Part shown: positions 29,676 through 37,889 of the stretch, piece by piece
How the letters are laid out: the number at the start of each line of letters is the position of its first letter
Numbering within the stretch: the first letter of the stretch is position 1
Assembly: GCF_021462825.1 (NCBI RefSeq)
Contig: NZ_JAKEEB010000004.1
Coordinates: 310,001 to 374,000 of the forward strand
Direction: 5' to 3'
From: Streptomyces glomeratus
GTDB taxonomy: Bacteria > Actinomycetota > Actinomycetes > Streptomycetales > Streptomycetaceae
Length of the DNA stretch: 64,000 nucleotides
The notes under the pieces: generated by a model
Database searches by the model: none
What the model saw: the letters and a program-made list of their open reading frames with translations, nothing else
What the model was told of the DNA's origin: nothing
Translations under genes and position numbers: made by a program

Positions 29676-29748
29676 TAGCGGTGACCGGACTTGAACCGGT
29701 GACACAGCGATTATGAGCCGCTTGCTCTACCGACTGAGCTACACCGCT
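29676..29748 (-). tRNA. tRNA-Met (elongator, anticodon CAT)
   Basis: 73 nucleotides. Acceptor AGCGGTG pairs with CACCGCT, discriminator A. The D-arm is TAGCTCAGTCGGTAGAGC, the anticodon loop CTCATAA gives CAT, and the T-arm contains GGTTCAAGTCC. The A1-T72 pair and lack of three G-C pairs at the anticodon stem base argue for the elongator form. Confidence 0.93.
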
Positions 29749-29794
29749 GTGATGCGATCGGACCCCGCCTGACGGCGGGAACCTCTCACACCAG

Positions 29795-29867
29795 AGCCCC
29801 AATACGGAATCGAACCGTAGACCTTCTCCTTACCATGGAGACGCTCTGCCGACTGAGCTATTGGGGC
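29795..29867 (-). tRNA. tRNA-Thr (anticodon GGT)
   Basis: 73 nucleotides. Acceptor GCCCCAA pairs with TTGGGGC, discriminator T. The anticodon stem TCTCC/GGAGA encloses ATGGTAA, giving GGT; the T-arm holds GGTTCGATTCC. It lies 46 bases from tRNA-Met on the same strand, so the two are probably cotranscribed with rpmG. Confidence 0.95.
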
Positions 29868-30091
29868 GAGCGATGAAGACATTACACGGTTGCCCGCCGT
29901 TCGCCCAAATCCATTGCACGGCACCCGTCCGCGGCCCTGCGGGGCCCCGCACAGGCAAGCACCACACCGATACGACTATTGCGCTCCTCCCCGTCCCGGC
30001 CCGGTCGTCACCCTAGGCTCGACTCACTCTCCGTGATCTTGCCCGTGCCATTGCCCCTTGGCGCGCAGCCGCCCCGAGCGACAGGAGCGCG

Positions 30092-31339
30092 ATGCCCGAC
30101 AGCCGACCGCAGCCGCCCCACTCCTCGCCCTCGCCGCCGGGACCGGCCGAGCCGAACCCCCTTCTGCTCTGCGGAGCACGGCTCACGGACGGGCGGACGG
30201 TGGACGTACGGCTGGGCGGCGGGCGCATCGAGGCCGTCGGCACCGCGGGCAGCCTGGCGGTGGGGGCGTCCGGAACCCGCGTCGACCTGCGCGGCTATCT
30301 GCTCCTGCCGGCCCCCGCGGAGCCCCACGCGCACGGGGACACGGCCCTGTCCGCGGACGACGACGGGCCGGTCTCGCACCACCCCGACGAGGTCCAGCGC
30401 CGTGCCACCGAGGCCGCGCTGCTGCAGCTCGGACACGGGGCCACGGCCCTTCGCTCACACGTCCACATCGGTGACGTCCAGGGGCTGGAGGGGCTGGCGG
30501 CGGTCCTGCGGGCACGGCGTTCGCTGAGCGGGCTCGCCGAGCTGACCACGGTGGCGATGCCGCGGGTGCTGACCGGGGCCGCCGGGGCGGACGGGCTCGC
30601 GATGCTGCGCGACGCGGTCAAGATGGGCGCGGCGGTGGTGGGCGGCTGCCCGGACACGGACCCCGATCCGACGGGGTACGTGGAGGCCGTCCTCGAACTG
30701 GCCTCCGAGTACGGCTGCCCGGTCGACCTGCACACGGACGCCGACGACCCGGCACGGCTCGCCCGGATCGCGGCCATGGCGGGCGGATTGCGCCCAGGGG
30801 TGACGCTGGGTCCGTGCGGCGGTCTCGGGCGGCTTCCCGCGGGGACGGCCGCCCGCGCCGCGGACCGGCTCGCCGCCGCCGGGGTGACGGTGGTCTGCCT
30901 GCCGCAAGGCGGCTGCGGCGGCGTCGAGCGGCGCGACACCGCTCCGGTACGGCTGCTGCGGTCGGCCGGGGTACGGGTGGCAGCGGGCAGCGGAGGGCTC
31001 AGGGACGTGGCGAACCCGGTCGGGCGCGGGGACCCGCTGGAGGCGGCGTATCTGCTGGCGTCACGGTACGGACTGCGGCCCGAGGACGCGTACGACACGG
31101 TGAGCGCGTCGGCGCGGGCCGCGCTCGGGCTGCCCGAGGTGCGCGTCGAGGCGGGCTTTCCGGCGGAGCTGCTCGCCGTGCGCGGCGAACAGCTGGCGGG
31201 GGCGCTCTCGCTCGCGTACAGCCGGATCGTGGTGCACCGGGGGCGCGTGGTGGCCCGTACCAGCGCGGTGCGGGAGTACTGCGGTTCGGCGGCGGTGGCC
31301 CTGGACCTGCCGCGCCAGGGACGGGCCCAGCCTTCCTGA
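30092..31339 (+). CDS. Amidohydrolase-family protein, cytosine-deaminase-like, active site altered
   Basis: 415 residues with the composite-domain TIM-barrel plan of the amidohydrolase superfamily. Expected motifs can be followed: EPHAHGD (metal H-x-H), RSHVHIGD on strand 3, and DLHTDADD on strand 5. The final metal/catalytic Asp of cytosine deaminases (G-S-D-x-x-x-D-P) is replaced: here AGSGGLRDVANPVG, with Gly at that position. It may therefore be a non-deaminating or non-catalytic relative, or use a different residue. A CAGGAGCG Shine-Dalgarno supports the ATG at 30092. It seems monocistronic. Confidence 0.75.
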   Translation: MPDSRPQPPHSSPSPPGPAEPNPLLLCGARLTDGRTVDVRLGGGRIEAVGTAGSLAVGASGTRVDLRGYLLLPAPAEPHAHGDTALSADDDGPVSHHPDEVQRRATEAALLQLGHGATALRSHVHIGDVQGLEGLAAVLRARRSLSGLAELTTVAMPRVLTGAAGADGLAMLRDAVKMGAAVVGGCPDTDPDPTGYVEAVLELASEYGCPVDLHTDADDPARLARIAAMAGGLRPGVTLGPCGGLGRLPAGTAARAADRLAAAGVTVVCLPQGGCGGVERRDTAPVRLLRSAGVRVAAGSGGLRDVANPVGRGDPLEAAYLLASRYGLRPEDAYDTVSASARAALGLPEVRVEAGFPAELLAVRGEQLAGALSLAYSRIVVHRGRVVARTSAVREYCGSAAVALDLPRQGRAQPS

Positions 31340-31446
31340 TCTCCTGCAGGGAAGGAACGCGACGTCGGTGCCGGGCCGAACACCGGTTTCGAGCCGCGCA
31401 CGGGATCGTGCGGCGAAGGGACCCCCGCGGGCGTACGGTCGGAAAC

Positions 31447-32109
31447 ATGCGCATTGTCATCGCTGGAGGTCATGGTCAGATCGCGCTGCGGCTGGAGCGG
31501 CTGCTCGCCGCGCGTGGTGACGAGGTAGCGGGAATCATCCGCCGCGCGGAACAAGCCGACGATCTGCGGGCGAGCGGCGCCGAACCGATCGTCTGCGACC
31601 TGGAGTCGGATTCGGAGCCGGTCGAGCAGATCGCCGCGCACCTGGAGGGAGCCGACGCGGCCGTCTTCGCGGCGGGTGCGGGGCCGGGCAGTGGCGTGGA
31701 CCGCAAGTACACGGTGGACCGTGACGCGGCGATCAAGTTCGCGGACGCGGCGGAACGGGCCGGCGTACGCCGGTTCATCGTCGTCTCCTCGATGGGCGCG
31801 GACCCGGAGCACCCGGGCGACGAGGTCTTCGACGTGTACCTGCGGGCCAAGGGCGAGGCCGACGCGTACGTACGCGCCCACAAGTCCCTGGACTGGACGG
31901 TCCTGCGTCCCGGCGCGCTGACGAACGACGCCGGCAAGGGCCTCGTACGCCTGGAGGCCCACACCGGACGCGGCGCGATCCCGCGCGACGACGTGGCCGC
32001 GGTCATCGCGGAACTCGTCGACACGCCCGCGACAGCCGGTCTCACCCTGGAACTCATCGGCGGCTCGACCCCCGTGTCGGTGGCCGTGAAGTCCGTGGCG
32101 GGAAACTGA
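31447..32109 (+). CDS. NAD(P)H-binding atypical SDR (YwnB/NmrA-like)
   Basis: 220 residues. The Rossmann start is MRIVIAGGHGQIALRLERLL (GGxGxI), followed by IIRRAEQADDL, CDLESDS, VFAAGAGPGSG, RFIVVSSMGAD and DWTVLRPGAL, the atypical SDR series. It resembles the other NAD(P)-binding protein at 26493-27125 in plan but not closely in sequence. The ATG at 31447 begins exactly at the strand; a much longer upstream frame overlaps the amidohydrolase and is not real. Substrate unknown. Confidence 0.85.
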   Translation: MRIVIAGGHGQIALRLERLLAARGDEVAGIIRRAEQADDLRASGAEPIVCDLESDSEPVEQIAAHLEGADAAVFAAGAGPGSGVDRKYTVDRDAAIKFADAAERAGVRRFIVVSSMGADPEHPGDEVFDVYLRAKGEADAYVRAHKSLDWTVLRPGALTNDAGKGLVRLEAHTGRGAIPRDDVAAVIAELVDTPATAGLTLELIGGSTPVSVAVKSVAGN

Positions 32110-32146
32110 CCCGCGCCGGAGTCACCCCTCCCCCGCCGCCGACGCC

Positions 32147-32359
32147 TCAGAAAAGCGGCAGCTGACCCGGGAACTCCGGTACGACATACCCGTCGAAGGT
32201 GGGCTGGGCGGCATCGGGCTGCGCGAGCCGACGGGAACCGGCGCACGAGACGAGCACCCCGTCGGCGCGCGCCCCCGGCGGATCGTGCCGCGCGAACCGC
32301 CCCGCCACGACGGCGATTTCCCGACGGCACTCGGGGCACTTCCTGCGCGGCGACGACAT
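32147..32359 (-). CDS. Small conserved protein with CxxC knuckle
   Basis: 70 residues from the ATG at 32359: MSSPRRKCPECRREIAVVAG, a zinc-ribbon-like CPEC knuckle, then a further Cys (VSCAGS) and a hydrophobic end, YVVPEFPGQLPLF. Only three cysteines are present, so metal binding may need a His. I do not recognise a named family. It lies between the SDR gene and the Nudix gene. Confidence 0.6.
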   Translation of the reverse strand: MSSPRRKCPECRREIAVVAGRFARHDPPGARADGVLVSCAGSRRLAQPDAAQPTFDGYVVPEFPGQLPLF

Positions 32360-32423
32360 GCCGTCAGCGTACGAGAGCCCGCCGGGGCGGGTGCGCAGGT
32401 GAGCCGGTGGAAAACCGGACGGT

Positions 32424-32897
32424 TCAGCCGATGTAGGGGGCGCGCCGGCTCTCGTCCATCGCGTGCTCGATCCGCAGCCGCATGGTGGGGTGCACATCCA
32501 GATGCTCGAGGCCACCCGGGTCGACCCAGCGGACCTGCGTCGTCTCGGAGCTGGTCCGCAGCCGCCCGCCGACCGGGCGCGCCCGGAAGCAGAGGCTGAA
32601 CTCCTGGCGGACCTCCCCGTCGTCGTACCGCATGACATGCCCCGGGTCGGTGTAGATCCCGCTGAGACCGACGACCTCCACCTCGATCCCGGTCTCCTCC
32701 CTCACCTCACGGACAACCGTGTCCCCGATGGTCTCCCCGATGTCGTGCCCTCCGCCCGGCAACGCCCAACGGCCGTTGTCGGACCGCTGAATCAGCAACA
32801 CCCGCCCCGCTCCGTCCCGCACGAAGGCCACGACCGAGGGAACGACGGAGTTGGCGGGTGGAGCGTCCGGATCATGCAGATAGTCGATACGACCCAT
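32424..32897 (-). CDS. Nudix hydrolase
   Basis: 157 residues with a complete Nudix box: GGGHDIGETIGDTVVREVREETGIEV follows G-x5-E-x7-R-E-x-x-E-E-x-G-x-x (written here as spaced signature). Proteins of this size hydrolyse nucleoside diphosphate derivatives; the specificity-determining loop does not point to a known substrate. The ATG at 32897 gives MGRIDYLHDPDAPPANS. It is transcribed away from the AEC transporter's side, with a 165-base gap. Confidence 0.9.
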   Translation of the reverse strand: MGRIDYLHDPDAPPANSVVPSVVAFVRDGAGRVLLIQRSDNGRWALPGGGHDIGETIGDTVVREVREETGIEVEVVGLSGIYTDPGHVMRYDDGEVRQEFSLCFRARPVGGRLRTSSETTQVRWVDPGGLEHLDVHPTMRLRIEHAMDESRRAPYIG

Positions 32898-33062
32898 GGC
32901 TCGGGCTCCCCGGGACAGCGGCGACGGACGGACACCTCAATCGCCCCAGGGCCGCGCCGACCACGCGTACGGCACCGCGACCGAAGGACACCTTCCGACG
33001 ATAACCGCGGTGTCCGGGCCGACGGCCGCCACCTGCCGTGAGCCGAACGTCCGAGGGCCCTG

Positions 33063-33983
33063 TCAACCCAGCAAAGCAGCGACCACCACCAGCACCGGCA
33101 CCGAAAGCGCCGTGGACAGCAGAATCGCGTCCCTGGCGAGCACCTCGCCCACCCCGTACGTGCCGGCGTAGGTGTAGAGGTTCTGTGCGGCCGGCAGTGC
33201 CGAGGTCACCGTCACATCGAGCAGCGGCGCTCCGTGCAACCCGAAGACGTTCGCCGCCAGAGCCCAGGCGACGACCGGCTGGGCCGCCGCCTTCAGGGCC
33301 ACGGCGAGGAACACGGGGTGGCGGTCCCGGCCGCGGCCGGGCAGGGCGCTGCCGCGCAGGGAGATGCCGAAGGCGAGCAGGACCGCCGGGACGGACATGT
33401 TGCCGATGAGGGTGATGGGGTCCATGACCGGGCCGGGGACGTGGATGCCGGTCGCCGAGACCAGGACGCCGCTCAGCGAGCCCAGCGCGATCGGATTGCG
33501 CAACGGCGTCAGCAGGCGCCGCCACCACGGCCCCTTCTCGCCCATGCCGGCGAGATCGAGGATCGTCAGGGCGATGGGGGTCACCATGACGACCTGGAAG
33601 AGCAGCACCGGGGCCACCAGGGAGGCATCGCCCAGGACGTACACGGCGATGGGGATGCCGAGGTTGCCGGAGTTGACGTAACTGGAGCACAGGGCGCCGA
33701 TGGTGGTGCGGCCCACGCCCCAGTGGCGTACGACGCCGACCGCGACGAAGGCGCCCGCCGCCGCGGCCGTGCTCATCGCCGTCACCAGCAGCCGGCTGGA
33801 GAAGATCACGGACAGGTCGGCCTGGGCGAGCGTGGTGAACAGCAGGGCCGGGGACGCCACATGGAAGGCCAGCCTGGTCAGCACCTCCCGGCCGCGCTCG
33901 CCGAGATGGCCGCCGCGGCCGAGAAGGTAACCGACGGCGATGACGACCGTGATGACCGCGAACCCGCTCAACACCCCCCGCAC
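33063..33983 (-). CDS. AEC-family (auxin efflux carrier-like) transporter
   Basis: 306 residues, about ten membrane helices. Features of the family: an N-terminal helix with VITVVIAVGYLLGRGGH, the segment LAFHVASPALLFTTLA, the re-entrant-type SYVNSGNLGIPIAVYVLGD, and a C-terminal repeat with VTSALPAAQNLYTYA. The GTG at 33983 has a strong GGAGGT site six bases upstream. AEC proteins export or exchange organic anions such as malate in bacteria. Substrate here is not deducible. Confidence 0.88.
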   Translation of the reverse strand: MRGVLSGFAVITVVIAVGYLLGRGGHLGERGREVLTRLAFHVASPALLFTTLAQADLSVIFSSRLLVTAMSTAAAAGAFVAVGVVRHWGVGRTTIGALCSSYVNSGNLGIPIAVYVLGDASLVAPVLLFQVVMVTPIALTILDLAGMGEKGPWWRRLLTPLRNPIALGSLSGVLVSATGIHVPGPVMDPITLIGNMSVPAVLLAFGISLRGSALPGRGRDRHPVFLAVALKAAAQPVVAWALAANVFGLHGAPLLDVTVTSALPAAQNLYTYAGTYGVGEVLARDAILLSTALSVPVLVVVAALLG

Positions 33984-34220
33984 GGCACCTCCTTGGCTGA
34001 GCGGAGGCCGCCGGGTATCCAGGGCGGTGCTGATCCCGGGGATCTATGGTGCATGCAGCCAACCCTCCGGGGAGGGCCGGACCGGGTCAATGTGATGTTC
34101 GCTGCTCGGGCCGGCAGGCTCCGCTCACCCCACCGATGAGTCGTGTCCGCCCCGCGGTCCACAGGGCGCGCATGCCGCGACACCGCGCGTACTCGTTCCG
34201 CGGAGCATCGCCCCGGGCCG

Positions 34221-35162
34221 CTACCAGGCGCCGATCGTCCGCAGCAGGAGGTGGAGGTCGTGGGCGGCCTCGGCGGTGGCGAGCGTGGCGGCGGTCAGAA
34301 CGGCTGCGGTCGCCGCGGCGAGGGTCGGATGGCGCCCCGGCGGCGGGGCGAGAAGCGCGGCGACACGGCGGGGGACCGGGCCGGCGGAGGCGAGCGGGCC
34401 GCGGCGGCCGAGAATCCCCAGGGCCGCACCGGCTGCGCGGGCGAGAGCGGGCGTGCGGTGGGCGGCGAGGGCGGCCTTACCGACCGTGCGGGCGACCCGT
34501 TTGCGGTCACCGGTGGAGGTGGCCGCGTTTTCGTCGGCCCAGCGTTCGATGGTGTAGGTGACGGCCGTCGCCAGGGGGCGCAGCAGCGGGTTGGCGGCGG
34601 CGCCGAGCTGGGCGAGGGCGACGAAGGCGTAGTGGTGGGCGGTCAGGTGGGCGCGTTCGTGGGCGAGCAGGATGTTGTGCTCGGTCTCGTCCAGGGTGTG
34701 CAGCATGCCCGTGGAGACCACGATGCGGCCAGGCAGGCCGGGTAGCGCGTAGGCGTCGGCGGAGTCGTCGTCGACGACGACCAGGCCGTCGCGCGCGGGC
34801 ATGCAGGCCGCGTCCATCGCCGCAGCGGCCAGCGTGCGGACGCGGCGCCAGAGCATCCGGGCGGCGGCGAGCACCGCGCCGCCGAGCAGCAGTCCCGCGA
34901 TGAGGGCGATGGAGAGCTGGGTCGGGTCGTCGCGCCGGGCGCTGTTGGACGACCAGTCGCCGAGGTCGGCGAGTTGGGGGACGCGGATCAGGCCGGTGGC
35001 GGTCAGCAGGCCCAGGGAGATCGTGCTCGCCGCGCCCAGGACCAGGGACGAGGTGGTCAGCAGCCAGGTGGCCAGGCGGGGTTCGCAGCGCTCGGACAAC
35101 GGCCGTGCGCCGAAGGGCGCGAGGAGCGAGAGGAGCAGCGGAACGTACACGGCGATGTGCAT
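34221..35162 (-). CDS. M56-family (BlaR1/MecR1-like) membrane metallopeptidase
   Basis: 313 residues with N-terminal membrane helices (YVPLLLSLLAPFGARPL, LLGAASTISLGLLTATGL-type, IALIAGLLLGGAVLAAARML) and a C-terminal helix. The cytosolic protease domain has LLAHERAHLTAHH (HExxH) and ERWADENAA for the third ligand. Unlike BlaR1/MecR1 there is no large extracellular penicillin-sensing domain, typical of actinobacterial forms. Its usual role is to cleave or relieve the BlaI repressor encoded 14 bases upstream on the same strand. Confidence 0.9.
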   Translation of the reverse strand: MHIAVYVPLLLSLLAPFGARPLSERCEPRLATWLLTTSSLVLGAASTISLGLLTATGLIRVPQLADLGDWSSNSARRDDPTQLSIALIAGLLLGGAVLAAARMLWRRVRTLAAAAMDAACMPARDGLVVVDDDSADAYALPGLPGRIVVSTGMLHTLDETEHNILLAHERAHLTAHHYAFVALAQLGAAANPLLRPLATAVTYTIERWADENAATSTGDRKRVARTVGKAALAAHRTPALARAAGAALGILGRRGPLASAGPVPRRVAALLAPPPGRHPTLAAATAAVLTAATLATAEAAHDLHLLLRTIGAW

Positions 35163-35176
35163 CCGGCCGGCCCTTC

Positions 35177-35566
35177 CTATCGGCCGGTGTCCGGCTCGGC
35201 GCCGAGCAACTGGCGCAGCAGGTCGGCGTCCGTGTCGGACAGTTCATCGGCGAAGCGGGCGAGGACGGCCTCACGATCGGGCCGCTCCTCCAGAACGGTG
35301 CGCATGCGGCGGGCCGCGAAGCCGGCGTCGTCGGTGACCGGGGCGTAGGCATACGCCCGCCCGCGCGCACTGCGGGTGAGCAGGCCCTTGGTGTGCATGC
35401 GGGTGAGGATCGTCACGACGCTGCTGTACGTCAGCTCGTTGCCGAGGCGCTCGGTGACATCGCCCGGCGTCAGGGCACTTCCGGCGTGCTGCAGGAGGTG
35501 GAGGATCTCCGCCTCGCGGACGCCGTTGGCCCGCTTCGGGCCGCGCCCGTGCGTGTCCGCTGCCAT
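35177..35566 (-). CDS. BlaI/MecI/CopY-family transcriptional repressor
   Basis: 129 residues with a winged-helix domain (REAEILHLLQHAGSALTPGD, TYSSVVTILTRMHTKGLLTR) and a C-terminal dimerisation region. Family members bind TACA-N-TGTA-like palindromes as dimers and are inactivated by M56 proteases. The M56 gene follows. Two inverted repeats lie in the 131-base spacer to the divergent DedA gene (35594-35626), fitting autoregulation and repression of the DedA/uppP side. Confidence 0.92.
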   Translation of the reverse strand: MAADTHGRGPKRANGVREAEILHLLQHAGSALTPGDVTERLGNELTYSSVVTILTRMHTKGLLTRSARGRAYAYAPVTDDAGFAARRMRTVLEERPDREAVLARFADELSDTDADLLRQLLGAEPDTGR

Positions 35567-35593
35567 GGCGTTTGTCGTTCTCCCACTCGTCTT

Positions 35594-35626
35594 CTACATT
35601 CGTGTAGAACTTCTACGGCCGTGTAA
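35594..35626. promoter_or_regulatory. BlaI operator pair
   Basis: CTACATTCGTGTAG (35594-35607) has arms CTACA and TGTAG; a second, weaker copy, CTACGGCCGTGTA, starts 19 bases later at 35613. They lie 28-60 bases upstream of the BlaI start and before the divergent DedA gene. Confidence 0.75.
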
Positions 35627-35697
35627 AAGCTGCCGTGTCCTGAGTCTGCCATGCGCCCGCGCCCGATGGACAGCGCGGAGCGGGAAAGGACCCCGCG

Positions 35698-36346
35698 GTG
35701 CCCCAGGCCGTCAACCCGCTGGACGCCACGTCCCTGCTGACCACGCTCGGCGCCGCGGGCCTCTTCCTGGTGCTGTTCGCCGAGACCGGGCTGCTGATCG
35801 GCTTCCTTCTGCGCGGCGACTCGCTGTTGTTCACCGCCGGTCCGCTGTGCACCGGCACCGGCGGCGTGCACCCGGCTCTCCCCCGGGGTGCCGGCCTCCG
35901 CCGTGGCCGGGGCGCTGCTCGGCGCGCAGACCGGCTACCTGATCGGCCGCCGCGCGGGTCGCGCTCTGCCGGCCCGCACCCGCAACCGGTACCTGGCCGA
36001 GGGCATGGCCCGGGCCGAGGACCTGCTCGCCCGCTACGGCCATGGCAAAGCCGTCGCCCTCGCCCGCTTGATCCCGGTCGTGCGCACCGTGCTCAACCCG
36101 CTCGCCGGGATCGCGCAGACGCCACCCGGCACTTTCACGCTCCGGCAGGTCACGGGCGGGCCGCTGTGGAGGGTCGGCCCGGTGCTCGGTGGCTACGCGC
36201 TGGGCGCGAGCATCCCGAACGTCGATCAGTACCTGCTGCCCCTGGTCGGTGTGATCGTCGCCGTCTCCCCGCTGCCGCCGGCTCTGGAGCTCGTCCGGCC
36301 ACGCCGCCGCGCCCGGACGGTGGCCGCCCCATCACCCCGGAACTGA
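35698..36346 (+). pseudogene. DedA-family membrane protein, apparently frameshifted
   Basis: The gene starts at GTG 35698 ([22 protein letters not shown] read as Met) after a GAAAGGA site and reads through the first DedA helix ([20 protein letters not shown]) to about 35880. Beyond that the continuation is in the next frame: [49 protein letters not shown], ending at 36346. The break falls at CTCTCCCCCGGGG (about 35876-35888). DedA proteins (UptA/DedA) move undecaprenyl phosphate across the membrane, matching the adjacent uppP. A single-base indel, real or sequencing error, would restore a full-length protein of about 215 residues. Confidence 0.78.
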
Positions 36347-36428
36347 TGACCGGACCCGACCGGGCGTCCTCCTCCACCGCTTCGCCATCCACGCCTCACC
36401 CGCTCCCCCTACCGCGGAGATGGATCTC

Positions 36429-37265
36429 ATGAGCGCTGTCAGCATCGGCCAGGCCGCCGTCCTCGGAGTCGTCGAGGGGGTGACCGAGTTCCTGCCCGTC
36501 TCCTCCACCGGCCACCTGAAGATCACCGAGGGGCTCATGGGCATCCCGGTCGACGACACCTCCGTAGTCGGCTTCACCGCCGTCATCCAGGTCGGCGCCA
36601 TCGCAGCCGTACTCCTGTACTTCTTCAAGGACATCGTGCGCATCGTCTCCGCCTGGGGGCGCGGACTGGCCGACAAGAACGAGCGGTACCACCACGACTA
36701 CAAGTTCGCCTGGTGGGTCGTCTACGCCACCATCCCGATCGTTGCCGTCGGCCTGGCGGCCAAGCCGCTCATCGAGGGCCCGCTGGCCTCGTTGTGGGTG
36801 GTGGCGGGGTCGCTGATAGCCGGATCGGGTGTGATGTGGGCTGCGGACCAGATGGGCCGCCACAAGCGAGGTGAGGACGACACCACGTTCAAGGACGCCA
36901 TGCTGGTGGGCAGTTCGCAGATCCTCGCCCTGCTCTTCCCGGGCTTCTCCCGCTCGGGCGCCACCATGTCCACCGCGCTCGTCCTCGACCTGGATCGCGT
37001 GGCCGCCACCCGGCTTTCCTTCTTCCTCGGAATCCCCGCGCTGACCGGTGCCGGACTGTACGAACTGAAGGACGCCGTAGGAGCCGGCGTCGGCGCCGCG
37101 CCGCTCGCCGTGGGCACCGCCGTCTCCTTCGTGGTCGCCTACGCCTCCATCGCCTGGCTGCTGAAGTTCGTGGCCCGCCACTCCTTCAACGCGTTCGTCC
37201 TCTACCGGATCGTCGTCGGAGTGGCGCTGCTGGGACTTCTGACCACCGGCGTACTCACCGCCTGA
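36429..37265 (+). CDS. uppP: Undecaprenyl-diphosphatase
   Basis: 278 residues, a BacA/UppP polytopic membrane phosphatase. Catalytic motifs: [18 protein letters not shown] near the N-terminus (Glu-rich and PxSS parts) and [16 protein letters not shown] in the middle (RSG). It removes phosphate from undecaprenyl pyrophosphate to recycle the cell-wall carrier lipid; extra copies confer bacitracin tolerance. The ATG at 36429 is preferred because GGAG lies nine bases upstream; an ATG at 36420 is also in frame. It follows the DedA frame in the same direction and probably shares its BlaI-controlled promoter. Confidence 0.93.
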   Translation: MSAVSIGQAAVLGVVEGVTEFLPVSSTGHLKITEGLMGIPVDDTSVVGFTAVIQVGAIAAVLLYFFKDIVRIVSAWGRGLADKNERYHHDYKFAWWVVYATIPIVAVGLAAKPLIEGPLASLWVVAGSLIAGSGVMWAADQMGRHKRGEDDTTFKDAMLVGSSQILALLFPGFSRSGATMSTALVLDLDRVAATRLSFFLGIPALTGAGLYELKDAVGAGVGAAPLAVGTAVSFVVAYASIAWLLKFVARHSFNAFVLYRIVVGVALLGLLTTGVLTA

Positions 37266-37284
37266 CGCCCCACTGAGCACAGTG

Positions 37285-37302
37285 ATGTAACACTCGCTAC
37301 AT
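37285..37302 (+). promoter_or_regulatory. Inverted repeat abutting the ChrB-like start codon
   Basis: ATGTA and TACAT arms separated by 8 bases end two bases before the ATG at 37305. A repressor here would overlap the promoter or the start of a leaderless message. The TACAT/ATGTA arms resemble BlaI-type half-sites but the spacing differs from the pair at 35594. Confidence 0.6.
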
Positions 37303-37304
37303 TT

Positions 37305-37889
37305 ATGGCTGTGGCGAACGCTGCGGCGAACAGAGAACCTGCGAGCCGCTGGCTCGTTCTTGTGATCAAGCTGCCCGCGGAGCCGTCGCGGCACCGTGTC
37401 GCGGTCTGGCGCGAACTGCGCAAGGCCGGTGCGCTCTCCCTGGGCCAGGGGATCTGGGCCGTTCCGGACGTGCCCGTCTTCGCCGACGGCATCTCCCGGG
37501 CGATCACGCTGACCGAGCAGGCCGGCGGGCAGGCCGTGACCCTGAACGCCTCCGGGCGCAGCGAGGCGGACGCGTCCCGCTTCCAGGCGCTGTTCACGGC
37601 CGCCCGGTCCGAGGACTGGGCGGAGTTCCTGGCCGACTGCGGCAAGTTCGACCGGGAGCTGGCCAAGGAGATCCACATCGGCAAGTTCACCCTGGCCGAG
37701 CTGGAGGAAGAGGAGCAGTCGCTGGAGCGGCTGCGGCGCTGGTACCGCGATCTCACCGCGCGGGACGTGTTCGGTGCTCCGGAGGCGGCCGAGGCCGGCC
37801 GGCGGCTCAAGCGGTGCGCCGCGGCCTGCGAGGACTACGCCGAGCGGGTCTTCGCCGCGCTGCACCAGACCCCGCAGGGGGAGCAGTGA
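37305..37889 (+). CDS. ChrB-domain protein
   Basis: 194 residues of the ChrB N-terminal domain type: RWLVLVIKLPAEPSRHRVAVWRELRK, GALSLGQGIWAVPD and the C-terminal helical FTLAELEEEEQSLERLRRWY. In chromate-resistance operons ChrB acts as a chromate-responsive regulator beside the ChrA transporter. Here the partner, overlapping by four bases, is an MFS transporter instead of ChrA. An inverted repeat abuts the start codon, and there is no Shine-Dalgarno, suggesting a leaderless, autoregulated message. Confidence 0.8.
   Translation: MAVANAAANREPASRWLVLVIKLPAEPSRHRVAVWRELRKAGALSLGQGIWAVPDVPVFADGISRAITLTEQAGGQAVTLNASGRSEADASRFQALFTAARSEDWAEFLADCGKFDRELAKEIHIGKFTLAELEEEEQSLERLRRWYRDLTARDVFGAPEAAEAGRRLKRCAAACEDYAERVFAALHQTPQGEQ

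Noticed and set aside
36396..37865. 489-codon minus-strand frame opposite uppP and chrB-like gene
   Set aside because: Shadow of two well-supported genes; no domain recognised.
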